A DNA stretch of 64,000 bases from assembly GCF_000421225.1 (NCBI RefSeq), contig NZ_ATWL01000002.1, positions 310,001 through 374,000 of the forward strand. The letters are read 5' to 3'. Positions 27,582 to 36,761 of the stretch are shown here, in pieces. This DNA comes from Ruania albidiflava DSM 18029. Its GTDB lineage: Bacteria > Actinomycetota > Actinomycetes > Actinomycetales > Beutenbergiaceae. Under the pieces are notes generated by a model. The model saw nothing but the letters and a program-made list of their open reading frames with translations. It did not search any database and was not told the DNA's origin. Position numbers and translations under genes: made by a program. Each line of letters opens with the position of its first letter. The stretch's first letter is position 1.

Positions 27582-27601
27582 GGTACGGCAGGGTACGGTA
27601 G
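27582..27601 (+). promoter_or_regulatory. Tandem 10-bp repeats over the clgR promoter
   Basis: GGTACGGCAG and GGTACGGTAG are directly adjacent, and the second contains a possible -10 (TACGGT 27594-27599) about 45 bases before the ATG. Two dyads lie upstream: GTTC-N7-GAAC (27434-27448) and GTTC-GCT-GAAC (27493-27503). Together they may form the control region of the regulator gene. Confidence 0.4.
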
Positions 27602-27644
27602 TAGCACAGCAATCGACGTTGGCACCCGAGAGGAGGGACGCACC

Positions 27645-27956
27645 ATGGTGGTACTGAGGCGCGAGATCGGTGACGTCCTTCGTGGCGCCCGCCAAGGCCA
27701 GGGCCGCACGTTGCGTGAGGTCTCCTCGGCGGCACGGGTGTCCCTCGGCTACCTGTCCGAGGTGGAGCGCGGGCAGAAGGAGGCCTCCTCGGAGCTGCTC
27801 TCCTCGATCTGCACCGCGCTGAGCATCCCGATGTCCGTGGTCCTCCGGGAGGTCTCCGACCGGGTCGCCATCGCTGAAGGTGTGGCCATCCCGGACACCA
27901 TCCCGGCGGACTTCATCAGCCAGTTCGGCCGCGACGAGGACCTCGCCGCCGTCTGA
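27645..27956 (+). CDS. clgR: Helix-turn-helix regulator, ClgR type
   Basis: XRE/Cro-like activator, 103 residues. The HTH is [51 protein letters not shown]. The following SMSV-type helix and [11 protein letters not shown] region match ClgR of Corynebacterium and Rv2745c of Mycobacterium, which activate clp protease and stress genes. The ATG at 27645 has GAGGAGGGA. The position after pgsA-cinA is the conserved one. In mycobacteria a pspA homologue follows, but here the next gene (6 bases on) is a convergent nei, so that partner is not adjacent. Confidence 0.88.
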   Translation: MVVLRREIGDVLRGARQGQGRTLREVSSAARVSLGYLSEVERGQKEASSELLSSICTALSIPMSVVLREVSDRVAIAEGVAIPDTIPADFISQFGRDEDLAAV

Positions 27957-27962
27957 CCTGGC

Positions 27963-28754
27963 TCAGTCCGGCTGGCAGGCCGGGCAGTGGAACGCCGGTC
28001 GTTCCTTACCGGGCGGGCCGATCGGCGCGACCGCGATCGGGTGCCCGCACCGCGGACAAGCGAGCTGGTCGCGACCGTGCACATGCGTGGTCCGTTCCCG
28101 GCTGCCGGTGGCGGTGAGCACCGGCGCGTCCGCGGACCGGTGCATCAGCGCAGCCGCGGTGGCATACACCGCCCGCAGGTCGGGCACCTGGTGGACCTGG
28201 CGCCACGGGCTGATCCGGTGCCGCCAGAGCGTCTCAGCCAGGTAGATGGTGCCGATCCCGGCGGCCACGGTCTGGTCCAGCAGCACCTCACCCACGCTCC
28301 GCCCGCGCTGCCGGGCGGCGTTCGCGGCCGCCAGGTCCAGTGCCGCCTCCAGCTCGTCCCCTCGGGCCATGAGGTTCGGCCCGAGTCGGGCGAGCAACAG
28401 CTCCTCCTCCGCGGTGCGCAGCACGGTGAGCATGCCGAGCTGCTCGCCCACGCAGGTCCACGCCGGAGTGGCCAGCACTGCCCGCACCGTGGGTCGGCGC
28501 AGGAGCTCCGGTGGTGTGCGGGTGCGCCGGGCCCGCCACACGCCGTCCATCCGCATGTGCGTGTGCAAGGTACGGCCGTCGTCGAACCGGGTGAGCAGGT
28601 GCTTGCCGTAGCTGATGCTGCCCAGGTGTACCCGACCGACGAAGCTCACTCCGCCCGCTCCAGGCCAGCGCAGCTCGGAACGCACCAGCTCCTCCCGGCC
28701 CAGGCTGCGGTCCAGCAGCCGCGCCAGCCGGGCCAGCACATCACCCTCCGGCAC
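27963..28754 (-). CDS. Endonuclease VIII-like DNA glycosylase (Nei2)
   Basis: 263 residues. It starts M-PEGDVLARLARLL with the catalytic proline and PEGD signature of Nei. The conserved lysine is in ISYGKHLLTRF, the H2TH region is LLDQTVAAGIGTIYLAETLW, and the C-terminal zinc finger is CPRC...CPAC. It excises oxidised pyrimidines in the known family. The gene lies 3 bases downstream of lhr on the same strand, the same lhr-nei pairing as in mycobacteria, so the two are very probably one operon. Confidence 0.93.
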   Translation of the reverse strand: MPEGDVLARLARLLDRSLGREELVRSELRWPGAGGVSFVGRVHLGSISYGKHLLTRFDDGRTLHTHMRMDGVWRARRTRTPPELLRRPTVRAVLATPAWTCVGEQLGMLTVLRTAEEELLLARLGPNLMARGDELEAALDLAAANAARQRGRSVGEVLLDQTVAAGIGTIYLAETLWRHRISPWRQVHQVPDLRAVYATAAALMHRSADAPVLTATGSRERTTHVHGRDQLACPRCGHPIAVAPIGPPGKERPAFHCPACQPD

Positions 28755-28757
28755 GCC

Positions 28758-31700
28758 TCACCGCCTCGGGATCCGCAGTCCGCCGGGTGTGGCGATGAAG
28801 CCAGCCGCCTGCAGTGCCTTCGCAGTGGCGGAAGTGCTGCCCAGCGCGCGCTGCCCGTCTACCCGCACCACGGTGAACCGACCCAGCGCTCCGGAGGTGG
28901 CCACCGCCACCAGCTCCGTGCTCGCCTGGGCGAGCAGGTCGGTCTCGGTCTGGAACGTCAGCACCGACCGGGCTCCGCGCTCCAGGTACAGCACCAGCTG
29001 GCCGTCCACGAGGACCACGCTGGCACCCACCTTTCGCCCCGGACGGTGCTTGCTGGTCTCCTCGGCAAGCGTGATCGGCTCCGGCCAGGGCAGCGCCGCC
29101 CCGTACGGGTTCGCCGGGTCGGTGGCGGCCAGCAGCAGCGCACCGGTACCGGCCGGGTCACTGCTCCGCAGCCGGTCCACGGCCTCCGGCAGGGCAAACT
29201 GCGCCCCGCCCAGCCCCTCCACGAAGTAGCCGCGGCGCACCTGACCGGTCTCTTCCAGCTGCCCGAGCACCCGGTAGGCGGTACCGAACCCGCCGGGCAG
29301 CCGGTCGGCGGCACTACCCCGGGTGACCAGCCCGTCCCGGTCGATCAGCGCCAGTGCCGCCACCGTCGCCCGGCGAGAGGCCTCGGACCGCCGGCCCACC
29401 AGCGACCAGCGACCCAACGCCTGCTCCGGCACAGCCCGAGGCCCGCGCGCCGACCCGGCCGCGCTGGCACCGGTGCCGCCGAGGGCCCCCGCGGCGCCGA
29501 CCACCGGCGTGGCCAGCCCTGCCTGCCGTAGCGCCAGCGCCCGCAACGACCGCCCCCGGGGCCGGGCCCGCGTGCGGGCGCTGGTGCCGGGCCGCGGACG
29601 GGCACCCAGCCGGGCCCGCAGCGGCGTCAGCGTGTCATTGGTCACCAGCCCTGCCCAGGCGACCTCCCACAGCGCTGAGAGCACCTCCTCGCTGGTAGGT
29701 GCGCCGTCGGGCAGCACCTCCGCCACCCCGGCCGCCAGGCCGGGGAAGAACATCCCACCCGCGCCGGCGAGCACCTGCAGCACGGCCGCAGCTACCGGCC
29801 CGGCCGCCTCCTCGGGGTCCGGTGCCAGGTCGGCCACCGCCTCGGCCGGCAGCAGCGCCACCAGGCCGTCGTTGCCCGGCCCGCCACCGGCGCCGACCCA
29901 GACCACCTCCCCGGAGCTGGTCAGCTCGTCCAGCATCTCTGGGGTGTAGTCCCGCACCCGCGCCGGCAGCACCGACGACTCCCAGGCCGAGGCCGCCACC
30001 GGGGTCCCGGCGAGCTGGTCGACCACGGCCAGCACTCCGTCCACCCCGTGCAGGGCACGTACCTGGTGCCAGCGCGGCAGGTACACGGCCAGCTGCTCGG
30101 CCGGCACCGCTTCCACCTCCGCACGGAGCGTGGCCAGCGAGCGGCGCCGGATGCGGCGCAGCACGTCCGCATCGCAGAAGTCTGGCCCGGGCAGCGCCGC
30201 AGTGGTCGCCGTGTGCGCCTCGGCCGGGCGGAGCGTGCCGCTGGCCAGCAGCCCGCGGGTCACCAGGCGTTCCAGCACCGGCGCGACCGCCGCGGCCCCC
30301 AGACCATAGTGGTCGGCCAGCTGCTGGGCGCGGAACGGGCCGTGGCTGCGGGCGTACCGCAGCACCAGGTCGGCCAGCGCCTCGGGTGCCGGTGCCAGCA
30401 GATCCTCGGGCAGCCCCGGCGGCAGCGCCATGCCCAGCCCGTCGCGCAGCCGTGCCGCGTCCTCCACCACCGCCCACCGGTCCTCGCGCGCCACCCGCAC
30501 GCTGACCACCCGCCGCGCTGCGGCGAGCTGCTCCAGCCAGGCCGGTACCGGCGCGGCGTCCGCGGCCCGCTCGGCCAGCCCACTGGTGGTGATCGGCCCG
30601 AGCCGGCGGACCAGGTCGGCCAGCTGGTCGGCGCTGGTGGCCCGGTAGGCGTCGGTGCGCAGGGACACCTCCGCCTCCACCGAGGCCAGCGCCCCGGCAT
30701 CCAGGAGATCGGCCACGTCCGCACCTTCACCGAGCAGGTCGGCGATCAGGCCGGCATCCAGGGTGAGCGCTGCTGCCCGCCGCTCGGCCAACGGGGTGTC
30801 CTCTCCGTAGAGGAACTGGGCCACGTATCCGAACAGCAGCGACTGCGCGAACGGTGAGGGGCGGTTGGTGCGCACCTCCACCACCTGGACCTCGCGGGCG
30901 CGCACCCGGCGCATCAGATCCGCCAGCGCCCCGGTGTCGAAGTCGTCCTGCAGGCACTCCCGAACCGCCTCCAGCATCACCGGGAACTCCGGGTGCTCTG
31001 CGGCCACCGCGAGCAGCTGGGCGGCGCGCTGGCGCTGCTGCCACAGCGGCTGGCGTTGGTCTGGGCGGCGCCGGGGGAGGAGCAGAGAGCGGGCGGCGGC
31101 CTCCCGGAACCGGGCGGCGAAGTGCGGGGAAGAGGACAGTGCAGCCATCACCTCCGCGTCGATCCGGTCCGCGTCGAGCAGCAGGTCTTCCAGCGGCAGC
31201 TCGGTATCGGCGCCGGGGGTGAGCAGGTCGTCGGTGGTCAGCGGCCCGAACGGGTCGGCCATCGCCGCCCCGGCGTCGGTGTCCGGCAGGCGCAGCACGA
31301 TCCCGTCGTCGGAGTGCATCGCGGCCACGTCCATGCCGAACCGCTCCCGCAGCCGGGCCGACAGCACCAGCGCCCACGGGGCGTGCACCTTCGCCCCGTA
31401 CGGGGAGTGGATCACCACCCGCCAGTCGCCGAGCTCGTCCCGGAACCGTTCCACCACGAGAGACCGGTCGCCGGGCAGCCGCCCGGTGGCCTCCTGCTGC
31501 TCGCGCAGGTAGGCGAGCAGGTTGTCCCGCGCCCAGTCGTCCAGCCCCCAGTCGGCTACGGCGCCGGGGTCGAAGTCAGCATCCGCGACCGAGCGCACCA
31601 TCGCCCCGATCGCCTCGCCCAGCTCGGCCGGCCGGCCGGGCGCATCGCCCTTCCAGAACGGCAGCCGGCCGGGCAGCCCGGGTGCGGGGGAGACCAGCAC

Positions 31701-33548
31701 GCGCTCGGGGGTGATGTCCTCGATGCGCCAGGTGGAGGAGCCGAGGGTGAACGTGTCGCCCGCCCGGGACTCGTACACCATCTCCTCGTCCAGCTCACCG
31801 ACCCGCTTGCCGCCACGGGCGGTGGACTCGGTGCCGACCACGTACACCCCGTACATGCCGCGGTCCGGGATGGTGCCGCCGCTGACCGTGGCCAGCAGTC
31901 GCGCACCGCGCCGCCCGGTGAGGGTGCCGGCCACCCGGTCCCAGGTGATCCGTGGCCGCAGCTCGGCGAACTCCTCGCTGGGATACCGCCCGGAAAGCAT
32001 GTCCAGCACTGCGGTCAGCAGCCGGTCGGTCAGCGTGGTGAAGGGGGCGGCGCGGCGCACCAGAGCACTCAGGTCATCCACCTGCCAGTCGTCGACGGCG
32101 CACATCGCCACGATCTGCTGCGCCAGCACGTCCAGGGGGTTCGTCGGTGTGCGCGTGGCCTCGATCAGGCCCAGCCGGGCGCGGGCGGAGGTGGTGGCGG
32201 CAGCGAGCAGGTCGCCGCGGTGCGTGGGCAGCACCACGCCGTGGGAGAGCGCCCCCACCTGGTGGCTGGCCCGGCCGATCCGCTGCAGCGCACTGGCCAC
32301 CGAGGGCGGCGACCCTACCTGCACCACCAGGTCCACCGCACCCATGTCGATGCCCAGCTCCAGGGAGGAGGTGGCCACCACCGCCGGCAGGGTGCCGTTC
32401 TTGAGTGCGGTCTCGGTGGCGGTGCGCTCGTCCCGGCTCATCGAGCCGTGGTGCGGGCGGGCGATCACCTCAGCTCCCGGCTGCTCGCCCACGCCCAGGG
32501 ACGTGCCGGACTGTGCCGGCACCTCCGCCGCCCAGGCCGAGCCCGGGTCGAGGTCACCGCCGGTGCCCAGCTGCCGGGCGTGGGCCTCGTTGATCCGCGC
32601 GGCGAGCCGCTCCGCACCGCGTCGGGAGTTGGCGAACACGATCGTGGCGGAGTGGCTGGTGATCTCCGCAGTCACCCGGTCGGTCACGTGCGACCAGATC
32701 GAGCCGGCCCCGTTCTCCGGGGGAGCGGCACCCTGCGCCGGTGCCGACCCGGCGATGTCGCTCAGGTCCGGGACCGGCACCACTACGTCGATGTGCAGCT
32801 GTGGCCCAGCTGCGGTGTCCGGTTGCACGATCCGTGTGTCCCGGCCGCCCTCGGCCGGGGTGCGCGCACCGGTCAGGTAGGCGGCGACCGCCTCCGGCGG
32901 ACGCACGGTGGCGGACAACCCGATCCGTTGCGCCGGGGTCTCGAGCAGCGCGTCCAGCCGCTCCAGGGACAGTGCCAGGTGCGCACCGCGCTTGTTCCCG
33001 GCCAGAGCGTGCACCTCGTCCACGATCACCTGCTCCACCCCGCGCAACCCCTCCTGAGCACCGGAGGTGAGCATGAGGAACAGCGACTCCGGGGTGGTGA
33101 TCAGGATGTCCGGTGGCCTGGTGGCGAAGGAGCGTCGCTCGGCGGCCGGGGTGTCCCCGGTGCGCACCCCGACCTGCACGTCCCGCACCGTGGTGCCGGT
33201 CTGCGCTGCGGCCCGCCCGACCCCGACCAGCGGGGAGCGCAGGTTGCGCTGCACGTCCGCGGCGAGTGCCTTCAGTGGCGAGATGTACAGCACCCGGCAG
33301 CGCCGGGGGCGCTCGGTCGGCTCGGGACCGGTGAGCAGGTGGTCCAGCGCCCACAGGAACGCTGCGAGCGTCTTGCCGGAACCGGTCGGGGCGACCACCA
33401 GGGTGTGCTCCCCGGAGGAGATTGCCTGCCACGCGCCCGCCTGGGCCGCGGTGGGGGCGGCGAAGGCGTTGGTGAACCAGGACCGCGTGGGCGCGCTGAA
33501 GGCCGCCAGCGCCTCTGCGGAGTCCGGTGTCGGGGCCACGAGCGCCAT
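28758..33548 (-). CDS. lhr: Large helicase-related protein Lhr (superfamily 2 helicase)
   Basis: ATP-dependent 3'-5' single-strand translocase/helicase linked to DNA repair in mycobacteria. 1596 residues with the start used here (MALVAPTPDSAEAL); the frame remains open 33 codons upstream but that part looks non-coding. Motifs: Walker A VVAPTGSGKTLAAF, DEVH box VIVDEVHALAGNKRGAHL, SATVRPPEAVA, and motif VI region QRIGRASHQVG. A winged helix and Lhr-core follow to about residue 850. The long C-terminal half is the Lhr-CTD, here Ala/Pro-rich. It is divergent from DUF3046, with 61 bases between the starts. Confidence 0.95.
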   Translation of the reverse strand: MALVAPTPDSAEALAAFSAPTRSWFTNAFAAPTAAQAGAWQAISSGEHTLVVAPTGSGKTLAAFLWALDHLLTGPEPTERPRRCRVLYISPLKALAADVQRNLRSPLVGVGRAAAQTGTTVRDVQVGVRTGDTPAAERRSFATRPPDILITTPESLFLMLTSGAQEGLRGVEQVIVDEVHALAGNKRGAHLALSLERLDALLETPAQRIGLSATVRPPEAVAAYLTGARTPAEGGRDTRIVQPDTAAGPQLHIDVVVPVPDLSDIAGSAPAQGAAPPENGAGSIWSHVTDRVTAEITSHSATIVFANSRRGAERLAARINEAHARQLGTGGDLDPGSAWAAEVPAQSGTSLGVGEQPGAEVIARPHHGSMSRDERTATETALKNGTLPAVVATSSLELGIDMGAVDLVVQVGSPPSVASALQRIGRASHQVGALSHGVVLPTHRGDLLAAATTSARARLGLIEATRTPTNPLDVLAQQIVAMCAVDDWQVDDLSALVRRAAPFTTLTDRLLTAVLDMLSGRYPSEEFAELRPRITWDRVAGTLTGRRGARLLATVSGGTIPDRGMYGVYVVGTESTARGGKRVGELDEEMVYESRAGDTFTLGSSTWRIEDITPERVLVSPAPGLPGRLPFWKGDAPGRPAELGEAIGAMVRSVADADFDPGAVADWGLDDWARDNLLAYLREQQEATGRLPGDRSLVVERFRDELGDWRVVIHSPYGAKVHAPWALVLSARLRERFGMDVAAMHSDDGIVLRLPDTDAGAAMADPFGPLTTDDLLTPGADTELPLEDLLLDADRIDAEVMAALSSSPHFAARFREAAARSLLLPRRRPDQRQPLWQQRQRAAQLLAVAAEHPEFPVMLEAVRECLQDDFDTGALADLMRRVRAREVQVVEVRTNRPSPFAQSLLFGYVAQFLYGEDTPLAERRAAALTLDAGLIADLLGEGADVADLLDAGALASVEAEVSLRTDAYRATSADQLADLVRRLGPITTSGLAERAADAAPVPAWLEQLAAARRVVSVRVAREDRWAVVEDAARLRDGLGMALPPGLPEDLLAPAPEALADLVLRYARSHGPFRAQQLADHYGLGAAAVAPVLERLVTRGLLASGTLRPAEAHTATTAALPGPDFCDADVLRRIRRRSLATLRAEVEAVPAEQLAVYLPRWHQVRALHGVDGVLAVVDQLAGTPVAASAWESSVLPARVRDYTPEMLDELTSSGEVVWVGAGGGPGNDGLVALLPAEAVADLAPDPEEAAGPVAAAVLQVLAGAGGMFFPGLAAGVAEVLPDGAPTSEEVLSALWEVAWAGLVTNDTLTPLRARLGARPRPGTSARTRARPRGRSLRALALRQAGLATPVVGAAGALGGTGASAAGSARGPRAVPEQALGRWSLVGRRSEASRRATVAALALIDRDGLVTRGSAADRLPGGFGTAYRVLGQLEETGQVRRGYFVEGLGGAQFALPEAVDRLRSSDPAGTGALLLAATDPANPYGAALPWPEPITLAEETSKHRPGRKVGASVVLVDGQLVLYLERGARSVLTFQTETDLLAQASTELVAVATSGALGRFTVVRVDGQRALGSTSATAKALQAAGFIATPGGLRIPRR

Positions 33549-33609
33549 TGTGCCCCGTGGCACTGACAGCGCGGCGGTGCTGTCCGTGCCGGCGATTACG
33601 CTGGATGCT

Positions 33610-33834
33610 GTGAAGCACTCGGAGTTCCAGCAGGCGATGCGAGACACGTTCGGCGCCTACGCCTCCTCCCTGGCCGAGGACATGGTGCTTGCGCCGCTCG
33701 GTAGTCGCACCGCGAACCAGGCGCTCGCGGACGGTGAGCCGCCCGGTGTGGTGTGGGAGGCGATCTGCACGGTGAACGAGCTTGGTGACGAGATCCGCTG
33801 GCGGCACCGTCGGGCGCACCATGCCAAGAAGTAG
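33610..33834 (+). CDS. DUF3046 family protein
   Basis: 74 residues, function unknown. MKHSEFQQAMRDTFGAYASSLAEDMVLAPLGSRTANQALADGEPPGVVWEAICTV is the diagnostic DUF3046 pattern, common just upstream of recA-recX in Actinobacteria. The GTG start is set by TACGCT (33597-33602) 7 bases earlier (leaderless). Here an ABC exporter separates it from recA. Confidence 0.9.
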   Translation: MKHSEFQQAMRDTFGAYASSLAEDMVLAPLGSRTANQALADGEPPGVVWEAICTVNELGDEIRWRHRRAHHAKK

Positions 33835-33909
33835 CAGCTGCCCGGACCGTCCGGCGCCGGCAGTGGTCCGCGGGAGCGACCAGCACGGCCACGATGTTAG
33901 ATTGCTAGC

Positions 33910-34830
33910 ATGGCGTTGATCGAGGCGGCTGGGCTGCGCAAGGCGTTCGGGGACTTCGTGGCCGTCGACGGCATCGACCTGCAGATCTCCGCAGGGGAGT
34001 CCTTCGGCTTCCTCGGCCCGAACGGGGCCGGGAAGACCTCCACGATGCGGATGATCGGCTGCACGTCGCCGGTGGGTGGCGGCACGCTGCGGGTGCTCGG
34101 CATGGACCCGACCACCCAGGCCGCCCAGATCAAGGCTCGGCTCGGGGTCGTACCGCAGCAGGACGCGCTGGACGAAGAGCTCACCGTCGCCCAGAACCTC
34201 GCCGTGTTCGGCCGCTACTTCGGCATCTCCCGCGCCGAGCTGTACCGCAAGTCCGGTCCGCTGCTGCAGTTCGCCCAGCTCACCGAGAAGGCCGGCGCCA
34301 AGGTGGACACCCTCTCCGGCGGGATGAAGCGCCGGCTGACCATCGCCCGGGCGCTGATCAACGACCCGAGCATCCTGCTCCTGGACGAGCCGACCACCGG
34401 GCTGGACCCGCAGGCCCGGCACATCCTCTGGGACCGGCTGTTCCGGCTGAAGCGCGAGGGCGTCACCCTCGTGCTGACCATCCACTACATGGACGAGGCC
34501 GAACAGCTCTGCGACCGGCTCGTGGTGATGGACCACGGCCGGATCGTGGCGCACGGCTCCCCGCGGGAGCTGATCCGCACCTACGCCTCTCGGGAGGTGC
34601 TCGAGGTGCGCTTCGACGTGCCCGACCACGCCCAGAAGGCCGCCGACGTGGACGGCCTCGCGGACCGGGTGGAGGTGCTCGCCGACCGGCTGCTGCTCTA
34701 CACCCACGACGGTGACGCCGCCCTGGACGCGCTCACCGACCGGGGCGTGCACCCGCAGTCCACGCTGGTGCGCCGCGCCTCCCTGGAGGACGTGTTCCTG
34801 CGCCTGACCGGCCGGAGCCTGGTCGAATGA
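33910..34830 (+). CDS. ABC exporter ATP-binding protein (DrrA-like)
   Basis: 306 residues. Walker A GPNGAGKTSTMRMI near residue 38, Q-loop QQDALDEELTV, signature LSGGMKRRLTIARAL, Walker B LLLDEPTTGLD, H-loop LTIHYMDEAEQLCD, and a C-terminal DUF4162-like extension as in daunorubicin-resistance DrrA. It powers the two permeases that follow; the substrate is unknown (antibiotic, lipid or glycan are all possible for this family). TAGATT (33898-33903) lies 6 bases before the ATG (leaderless). Its stop overlaps the next start (ATGA). Confidence 0.95.
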   Translation: MALIEAAGLRKAFGDFVAVDGIDLQISAGESFGFLGPNGAGKTSTMRMIGCTSPVGGGTLRVLGMDPTTQAAQIKARLGVVPQQDALDEELTVAQNLAVFGRYFGISRAELYRKSGPLLQFAQLTEKAGAKVDTLSGGMKRRLTIARALINDPSILLLDEPTTGLDPQARHILWDRLFRLKREGVTLVLTIHYMDEAEQLCDRLVVMDHGRIVAHGSPRELIRTYASREVLEVRFDVPDHAQKAADVDGLADRVEVLADRLLLYTHDGDAALDALTDRGVHPQSTLVRRASLEDVFLRLTGRSLVE

Positions 34831-35672
34831 GCGCCCCGGCGACCACCCGCGAAGGTGACGTGCGCACCCGGGCGGGCTCCGCCGTCGGCGGTGGTTGGCG
34901 CTCGGTGACCGCCTACTGGCTGACTCTCTACCGACGGATCTGGAAGTCCACCGTGATCTCCTCGGTGCTCGCCCCGCTGCTGTACCTGGCCGGGATGGGT
35001 TACGGGCTCGGTGCGATCATCGACGCACCGGGACGGACCGCCGTCCCGGGCGTGGCCTATGTGGGGTTCGTGGCCACCGGCCTGGTCGCCGCGCAGACGA
35101 TGATGACCTCGGTGGCGGAGACCACCTACAACGTGTTCGGCGCGATCAAGTGGCAGCGCACCTACCACGCGATGCTCGCCAGCCCGCTGCGGGTGGTGGA
35201 CCTGGTCCGCGGGCACGTGGCGTACCTGGCGCTGCGGCTGCTGATGGTCTCCACCGCGTTCGCCCTGGTGGCCCTCGCGCTCGGTGCGATGCGCGGCCCC
35301 GCAGCGCTGCTGACCATCCCGATCGCCGTGCTCGGCGGTCTGGCCTTCGGGCTGCCGGTGTACGCCTACACCGCCGGCACCGCCAGCGACGAAGGCTTCA
35401 ACATGCTGAACCGGTTCGTGATCATGCCGCTGTTCCTGTTCTCCGGCACGTTCTTCCCGATCAGCCAGCTGCCGCAGGTGCTGGAGTGGCTCGCCTGGGC
35501 CTCACCGCTCACGCACGCGATCACCCTCACCCGCGCCGTGGGCCTTGGCTCGCCCGCTCCGCTGCCGGTGGAAGGCTGGCAAGCGGCGCTGCACCTGGCC
35601 TACCTGCTCGCCTGGGCGATCGGCGGGTACGTGTTCGGCGTGCGCCGCCTGCGGCGTCGGATGGTGGTCTGA
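34827..35672 (+). CDS. ABC-2 type exporter permease 1
   Basis: 281 residues, six predicted membrane helices, ABC-2 family. The segment FNMLNRFVIMPLFLFSGTFFPISQLPQVLEWLAWASPLTHAITLTR is the ABC-2 signature region. It overlaps the ATPase gene by 4 bases, and the second permease starts one base after its stop. The two permeases are related but distinct, so a heterodimer is expected. Confidence 0.93.
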   Translation: MSAPATTREGDVRTRAGSAVGGGWRSVTAYWLTLYRRIWKSTVISSVLAPLLYLAGMGYGLGAIIDAPGRTAVPGVAYVGFVATGLVAAQTMMTSVAETTYNVFGAIKWQRTYHAMLASPLRVVDLVRGHVAYLALRLLMVSTAFALVALALGAMRGPAALLTIPIAVLGGLAFGLPVYAYTAGTASDEGFNMLNRFVIMPLFLFSGTFFPISQLPQVLEWLAWASPLTHAITLTRAVGLGSPAPLPVEGWQAALHLAYLLAWAIGGYVFGVRRLRRRMVV

Positions 35673-35673
35673 G

Positions 35674-36486
35674 ATGAGTATGACGGCGCAGCCCACCCGG
35701 CGTATGCCCCTTCCGTTCCCGATCGCCTTCCGTGCCTCGGGCGCACTCGTGGAACGCAACTTCGCGGCCGCGCGGTCCTACTGGCGCACGTTCGTCTCCG
35801 GCTTCTTCGAGCCGGTGTTCTACCTGTTCGCGATGGGCGTGGGCATCGGCGCGCTGGTCGGGGACATCCAGGTCGATGGCCGGGCGATCCCGTACGCGGT
35901 GTTCGTGGCCCCGGCGATGATGGCCACCTCGGCGATGAACGGCGCCATCTACGACTCCACCGCGAACGTGTTCGGCAAGCTGAAGAACTCCAAGCTGTAC
36001 GAGTCCGTGCTGGCCACCCCGCTGCAGCCCGCCGAGGTCGCGGCCGGGGAGATCGCCTGGGCGCTGCTGCGCGGGCTGGTGTACTCCTGCGCGTTCCTGC
36101 TGGTGGCCGCAGTGGCCGGGTTCGTGCAGTCCTGGTGGGCGCTGCTGGCCATCGGCGTGTGCACCCTGATCGGGCTGGCGTTCGCCTCCCTGGGGATGGC
36201 CGCTACCACGTTCATGCGCACCTGGAACGACATGGACTACGTGCAGCTGGCGATCCTGCCGATGTTCCTGTTCTCCGCCACCTTCTACCCGCTGGACGCC
36301 TACCCTCCCGTGCTGCAGGGGGTGGTGCAGGCCACGCCGCTCTACCACGGGGTGGCGCTGGTGCGGGCGCTGATGATGGGCGAGCTGGGCTGGGGGCTGC
36401 TGCTGCACGTGGGCTACCTGCTGGCGCTGAGCGCGTTCGGGCTGTGGGCCACCACCAGGAGGATCACCCGGCTGCTGATGACCTGA
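35674..36486 (+). CDS. ABC-2 type exporter permease 2
   Basis: 270 residues, six predicted helices. It begins MSMTAQPTRRMPLPFPIAFRAS and contains WNDMDYVQLAILPMFLFSATFYPLDAYPPVLQGVVQATPLYHGVALVR, the same ABC-2 signature as permease 1. The start was chosen for its position one base past the previous stop and because the longer frame upstream only shadows permease 1. A hairpin follows the stop. Confidence 0.93.
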   Translation: MSMTAQPTRRMPLPFPIAFRASGALVERNFAAARSYWRTFVSGFFEPVFYLFAMGVGIGALVGDIQVDGRAIPYAVFVAPAMMATSAMNGAIYDSTANVFGKLKNSKLYESVLATPLQPAEVAAGEIAWALLRGLVYSCAFLLVAAVAGFVQSWWALLAIGVCTLIGLAFASLGMAATTFMRTWNDMDYVQLAILPMFLFSATFYPLDAYPPVLQGVVQATPLYHGVALVRALMMGELGWGLLLHVGYLLALSAFGLWATTRRITRLLMT

Positions 36487-36503
36487 GGCGAGGCAGCACC
36501 GGT

Positions 36504-36521
36504 GGACCGCCTGCGCGGTCC
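36504..36521 (+). terminator. Terminator hairpin after the ABC exporter
   Basis: GGACCGC (36504-36510), loop CTGC, GCGGTCC (36515-36521), 17 bases after the stop. It separates the exporter operon from the recA promoter. Confidence 0.5.
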
Positions 36522-36560
36522 GCTCGCTCCCGGCGTGTCGGTACAAGCGTCCCAGGGCTA

Positions 36561-36581
36561 GAACGCGTGTTCGGGTACTGT
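36561..36581 (+). promoter_or_regulatory. LexA (SOS) box and -10 of recA
   Basis: GAACGCGTGTTC (36561-36572) matches the actinobacterial SOS box GAAC-N4-GTTC perfectly. Four bases later is TACTGT (36576-36581), a TANNNT -10. LexA bound here would block polymerase. The leader before the recA ATG would be about 170 bases and contains a CCGCCC/GGGCGG hairpin. Confidence 0.85.
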
Positions 36582-36761
36582 GGAGACAGCGCGAGGACGG
36601 GTGCGCTCATCCACAGATCGTGGCTGGGTGCGCCCGGATGTCGGTGGTCGGACATAGCCTCCGTGTCAGGTTGCCGCCCGGAGAGGGCGGGTCCCTGAAG
36701 AGACCAGCCCCAGTCCGCAGGTGGCGGCTCGACCGTCCGAGAACGAAGTGAAGGTGACACC

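Noticed and set aside
32554-34752. Long minus-strand frame across the lhr start and the ABC ATPase
   Set aside because: It is antisense to real genes with family motifs, Arg/Pro-rich, and has no recognisable domain: a high-G+C shadow.
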